Below are positions 59,866-64,000 of a DNA stretch of 64,000 bases, one piece after another. This DNA is from Nyssa sinensis (Eukaryota > Streptophyta > Magnoliopsida > Cornales > Nyssaceae), in contig CM018051.1 of NCBI GenBank assembly GCA_008638375.1, positions 10,089,387 to 10,153,386 on the forward strand, read 5' to 3'. Position 1 is the first letter of the stretch; each line of letters starts with the position of its first letter. The notes under the pieces are model-generated. The model was not told where the DNA came from. It saw only the letters and a list, made by a program, of their open reading frames with translations, and did no database searches. The position numbers and the translations under genes are program-made.

Positions 59866-60690
59866 GATTGTCAATAGATCGGATCTTGATCCAAATTCAA
59901 ACTATTTATCTAGATATGGTACAAATAATTTGATCTGATCCGATCCAATCCAAATTTGATATTTTTTTTAGTTAAATGAATCGGATATGGATTTAAAAAA
60001 TTCAATCCGTTAATGATCCTATTCGATGAAATATAATATATACATTAATTTTTATATATTACAAATTAAAATATATATTTAAAACTTTTACAATATGTTA
60101 AATATTAAATTATAAGATAAATTACATTGACCTCCCATACTTTACAAAATAATATATAGATACTTCTTTTCAGTTAATTTTTTTCTTCAAAATAACAAAA
60201 TTACCCATTTCATATATCTTTTTTCAATTTTTTAAATCCTGACCAATTTTTTTTCATTTTTCAAATAAATATTGATAAAAACCTTAAATTTATTTTTATA
60301 TAAAATAAAAATAAGTTATTTATCTTAAATTTGTTTTTAAATAAAAAAATGAAGAAAACTTTAAAAAAAAGTTAGAATAAATTAGTCAAAATTAACAAAA
60401 TGCAAAAATAAATAAATAAAAGGGGTAATTTCGTCATTTTGAAAAAAGTTGACAGGAAAGAGTTATTTGTATATTATTTTGTAAAGCAAGAAGGTTAGTG
60501 TAATTGTCATAAACCTTAGGAGAGGTCAGTGTAATTTACCCTAAATTATATAAGACTTTCTTAAGTTGAATTGAGTTGAGTTCATATATTTTAAAATTTA
60601 TATATTATAACATAATATTTTATATACATAATATATATTAGTATTATTATAGGATAAGATTAAATCCAATCCGAATCCGATCTGTTTATG
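59866..60690. mobile_element. Possible hAT-like element enclosing a TIR element
   Basis: TAGGATTGTCAATAGATCGG at the left and, inverted, a TAGGCCC...CAGATCGGATTCGG end at the right resemble plant hAT ends with GGATC-rich arms. Flanks do not give a clean 8-bp duplication. Related sequence (TGCCACGTGCCCAAAGGATC / TGCCATGCGTTCAAAGAACT) lies on both sides. Confidence 0.4.
60117..60540. mobile_element. ATAAATTACACTGA-family TIR element, copy 3 (best preserved)
   Basis: Left ATAAATTACATTGACCTCCC and right, inverted, GGTAAATTACACTGACCTCT; inner arms share ACTTTACAAAATAATATA. No transposase. Confidence 0.7.
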
Positions 60691-61813
60691 GGCCTACATA
60701 TGCCATGCGTTCAAAGAACTCGAGGTTGGTAGAACTCTCTATCATATATATATTTAAAAAAAAAAACTTGTATATATATATATATATATTTTATTATTAT
60801 TTTTTATTTTTTTTATTTACTTACCTAAAATTATCATTTTTGACTTTAAAGTCTTTACTTTTTAAATTTTATCAATTTATGATATGATGTGCAATATTAT
60901 TTTAATTATATATATAATATAAAAAATGAGTTTGAGCAGTGACAAATTCAGAAATTATGACAGGAGTTAAGATATAAATATAAAATTTTAAGAGGTTTTT
61001 TTTTTTTAAATAAAATCTACTAAAACTAACATTTTCAAATTTTGAGGGTGGTGGCTTTCTAAACACCCACCCAACGTCGGATACGAAGGGGTGTTGGGGG
61101 TTGTGATCCTTTCCAAAATTTTAAAATTAATTTTTTATTTCTTTTTTTTATAAAAAAAATTATGAAGATTAAGAATTGTCCATCCAAATTTTTTCATATT
61201 TCTATAAAATATCCTTTTAAATTTAAATTTTTGTACTTTCACCTCTCATATCTCAACAGTCTGAATCCGTCATTGAATTCACCCCTAAGTGCCTCATTAA
61301 ATTTTCTATAATGTATGCTTGAATAACATCTCTCTCTTTTGCCTACACGAAGAAAATTGTTACTTTTACATCAAGTGACTTTTACTTTTATTTAAGTATT
61401 TATGAGTTTTATTAAAATTTATCGTAAATGATAAACAAGAGAAGTCACGTGAGTGTGAGTGTTATATGAAATAATCTAGGAGGGCTTTGTTAGAAAAAAA
61501 GTTATGAGTTTTATTAGAATTTACCATAGATGATGTAGCAAAGTCACATGAGTGTGTGTTATATGAAAAACCTTGTCTAAGAGGGTTTGTTACAAAATTG
61601 TCAAGTAGGCGTAAAATACTGTTAAGATAAAGGAATCATAAGGTAATTCATTGGATAATTCGATTGAGGGAATTATAAGATATTTCATAGAGATTTCTAT
61701 TTGTGTAGTGTAAGTCACTTTGCGCATATTCAAAAACAATATGAGATTACTTTGAAAGTTGCAAAGGTTTATACCTATATCTCATGCACAATATAGGTAA
61801 TTTCGCTCTTTAT

Positions 61814-61816
<3 letters not shown>

Positions 61817-61850
<34 letters not shown>
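61817..61850. repeat. (AT)n microsatellite
   Basis: An uninterrupted AT run of about 34 bases. Confidence 0.97.
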
Positions 61851-61855
<5 letters not shown>

Positions 61856-62159
61856 GTGCACTTCGGAAGTCAAAAGCTATTTTATTATATGAGGACAAAT
61901 ATTTGAGATAATATTTTATGACCTAAATAAGTTTATTTATTTGTTGTGACATGATTTAATTGATTATGAAACTAAAACAAAATTTAAAAAAAAAAAAAAT
62001 CTCAACTGAATAAATCACGATAAATCATATGAGTAAACTTAGATTCAACTTATCTGATACATAAAATATTACTCAATTTTTAGTGACACATCAAAATTTC
62101 TGGCCTTGTCAAGAGTTACTGTAAAATTAATGGGTCAGCTCCAATTGTCCATGGATCAA

Positions 62160-62394
62160 ACCGTTCCTTTTATAGGTCCCACCATACCCTCTCACCACCC
62201 CACATCGAGCCAACCTTTTCCCTTTCACATTCTCTCCTCCTTCCTGTCCCCTGTCTCCTCCCTCCTCCTCTCTCTCTCTCTCTCTCCCCCCCTCCTCCCT
62301 TTCCACTTCTCCGAGGTGGTGCTGCACTGCAACACCCACCTTCATTTCCTCCCTTCTCTGCTAACCTACACACATCAAACCACCACTTTTTCTT
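62160..62394 (+). promoter_or_regulatory. Core promoter and leader of the zinc-finger gene
   Basis: A TATA-like TTTTATAGG at 62168-62176, then a pyrimidine-rich stretch (62220-62300, CTCTCTCTCT), common in plant leaders. No ATG occurs between about 62200 and the start codon at 62395, which supports that start. The transcription start is inferred. Confidence 0.5.
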
Positions 62395-63099
62395 ATGGAG
62401 AAGACTGAGAAAGAGACTCGTGACTTCATGAACGTCGAATCCTTCTCTCAGTTACCCTTTATTCGCCCGGCACCGGTTAAAGAAAAGGGCATCAGGCTAT
62501 TCGGCATAGAATTCGGCAGCGACCCCGTAGTCACCGAAGAGTCCGTCGACGCATGCGAGGAAGCAAATAAGGACAACGATAATGGAGAGAGCAGTAGAAA
62601 ATTTGAATGTCATTATTGCTGCAGAAATTTCCCTACCTCCCAAGCCCTAGGAGGTCACCAAAACGCTCACAAGAGGGAGCGCCAGCACGCCAAACGCGCC
62701 CACCTCCAGTCGGCCATGATGCACGGCGGCGTCTCCGACGCACACCTTTACGGCCTCATGAATTATCGCCTTGGCTCTGCACCGTCGCCGGCCATGATGA
62801 CATGCCACTCATGGAACAATAACAGTTCTTCTTATGCTAGGTCTTATGGAAGCCATGACTCATATGTTTCTCATCAACCCATTAAAGGGAATCCTTTGAC
62901 CTTGTGGCGAATTCCGGCCGTCCAAAATTCCCCTACTTTTAATTGTGACCGTTCGATGCATCCATTGCCATCGTTGGCTCATGGCCACGATCACTTGAAA
63001 CCATCGCCGTTGATGGGGAGCTCCGGTTCTCAGAGCCGGTACATGTACGAATCAAAGCCGAGTGTGCAAGATCATGTGAGTTTAGATCTTCATCTGTAA
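62395..63099 (+). CDS. C2H2 zinc-finger transcription factor, GIS/ZFP8-type, single finger with EAR motif
   Basis: Intact intronless ORF of 234 residues. It has one plant-specific C2H2 finger, Cys72-x2-Cys75-x12-His88-x3-His92, with the invariant QALGGH at 83-88, and a basic HKRERQHAKR tail that can act in DNA contact and nuclear import. An IRLFGIEF box (33-40) is shared with the GIS, GIS2, ZFP5, ZFP6 and ZFP8 group. The C-terminus SLDLHL (229-234) is a DLxL/LxLxL-type EAR motif expected to recruit TOPLESS co-repressors. Arabidopsis members control trichome and root-hair development downstream of gibberellin and cytokinin; that role here is inferred. Length, single exon and higher GC than the surroundings fit a functional gene. 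Confidence 0.93.
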   Translation: MEKTEKETRDFMNVESFSQLPFIRPAPVKEKGIRLFGIEFGSDPVVTEESVDACEEANKDNDNGESSRKFECHYCCRNFPTSQALGGHQNAHKRERQHAKRAHLQSAMMHGGVSDAHLYGLMNYRLGSAPSPAMMTCHSWNNNSSSYARSYGSHDSYVSHQPIKGNPLTLWRIPAVQNSPTFNCDRSMHPLPSLAHGHDHLKPSPLMGSSGSQSRYMYESKPSVQDHVSLDLHL

Positions 63100-63348
63100 C
63101 AATTAATTTGATAATTGTTAAGAAAAAGAGACTCTCATGGAGCTAGCCAGGCTATCTTTCAATGCAAATGAGACGATTCTCATCACAATCATTAGCATTT
63201 CTTACTTATAACATCGTACTTTTAGTATGAATTTTTATGTAAAATTCATAAATGAAATGAAATGATTTAAAATCATTTCTTACAAATGAATTTTTAGTAT
63301 GCATTTCTTACTTATAAATGAAATGATTTTACTACATAATGATTTTGG

Positions 63349-63450
63349 TATACACTTGCGTGCGAAAGAACATGGTGTCTATATATATGTATGTATGTAT
63401 GTATATATATATAGATAGAGACACCGTGTTCTTTCGCACGCAAGTGTATA
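63349..63450. repeat. Hairpin with 32-bp arms and AT-rich loop
   Basis: 63349-63380 and 63419-63450 are reverse complements with one mismatch (core CTTGCGTGCGAAAGAACA). The 38-bp loop is a TA/GTAT microsatellite. It lies 250 bp after the zinc-finger stop codon and may be a tiny MITE or a small-RNA hairpin. Confidence 0.9.
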
Positions 63451-64000
63451 TGTATATCTATATGTATGTATGTATAATATAACTTAAATTGTGAAGCTTA
63501 AATTATGCCTATTTACAGTCTCAGTTGTAGTTTATAAACAGTTTCATTGTTAATTTAGTTTCACTGTAGTCTCATTCAACATTTAGCAAAATGCCAATTA
63601 TATATACATATCTTTTCCTTCAAAATTTCACACGTGTGAGGAATATATTGAAATGGGTATTAGTGTTTTCAAATGGATTTGTGTATGCACCCTTGGGTTG
63701 AGACACACGTGTGGGTGTAGAATGTCTATGTTGTTGTTGTGTAGACGTGTAGAGAGATAAGATGATGAAAGAGGTGATTCAGTGTTACAGAGATGAGAGA
63801 GATTAATTAGGTGGTAAGTTTTTTATGGTCTGCTTGTAATGCAGAAACAAACTGATAAAAGAACTTGCCGATCTTTAATGATTGGGCAACTGATTTATTG
63901 CCTAAATTTTGATGCCCAAATATTATTCAAATACTTACATGACTTGAGATCCATGAGTATGATTAATTCAAACAGTATTTTATGACACAAATTTTTATAT
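63451..64000. other. 3' flank, nothing recognised
   Basis: AT-rich without gene features. Confidence 0.6.

Noticed and set aside
62127..62373. Minus-strand ORFs rich in Arg-Glu
   Set aside because: Antisense of the CT-rich leader; no domain.
62106..62408. 100-codon plus-strand ORF upstream of the zinc-finger gene
   Set aside because: Its ATG lies before the TATA-like box, so it is probably not in the mRNA, and its composition reflects the pyrimidine-rich leader.

Overview
The window is nuclear DNA of a flowering plant, probably a eudicot with a large, repeat-rich genome. It has split genes with GT-AG introns, a plant RMC1/Mic1-like gene, a QALGGH C2H2 zinc-finger gene, plant-type Copia, L1-like LINE, TRIM, hAT and Au-type SINE elements, and long AT-rich spacers. 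The species cannot be fixed from sequence alone.

1-23 kb (minus strand): eight exons of RMC1 (regulator of the MON1-CCZ1 Rab7 exchange factor; Mic1-like). The gene starts at 23162 and runs off the left edge. Splice sites and exon phases fit, but exon 2 carries two single-base insertions that create a stop at codon 99. Introns 3 (about 9 kb) and 5 (about 8.6 kb) are swollen by nested transposons. In intron 5 a LINE (1568-8479) holds a Copia element (1953-7104), which holds a hAT MITE (5721-6176). In intron 3 a plus-strand LINE (about 10262-17119) holds a minus-strand LINE tail, which holds another hAT element (10790-11460).

23-38 kb (minus strand): directly upstream of RMC1 is a three-exon gene for a 59-residue twin-CX9C protein resembling NDUFAF8, a complex I assembly factor. 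Its stop codon lies 306 bases before the RMC1 ATG and a possible 5' leader exon lies near 38.2 kb. I suspect the small ORF and RMC1 share one dicistronic transcript. The 9.7-kb intron of the small gene holds four LINE tails and a complete 312-bp TRIM.

38-62 kb: a gene-poor, AT-rich spacer with hAT and other TIR elements, microsatellites, short tandem duplications, a fragment of a broken ABCC-type transporter gene, and two tandem Au-like SINEs.

62.4-63.1 kb (plus strand): one intact single-exon gene for a GIS/ZFP8-type C2H2 transcription factor with a C-terminal EAR repression motif, followed by a 32-bp-arm hairpin.

The most notable candidate is the twin-CX9C/RMC1 tandem arrangement, which would link a mitochondrial assembly factor and a vacuolar-traffic regulator. 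I found no clearly new enzymatic or defence system.
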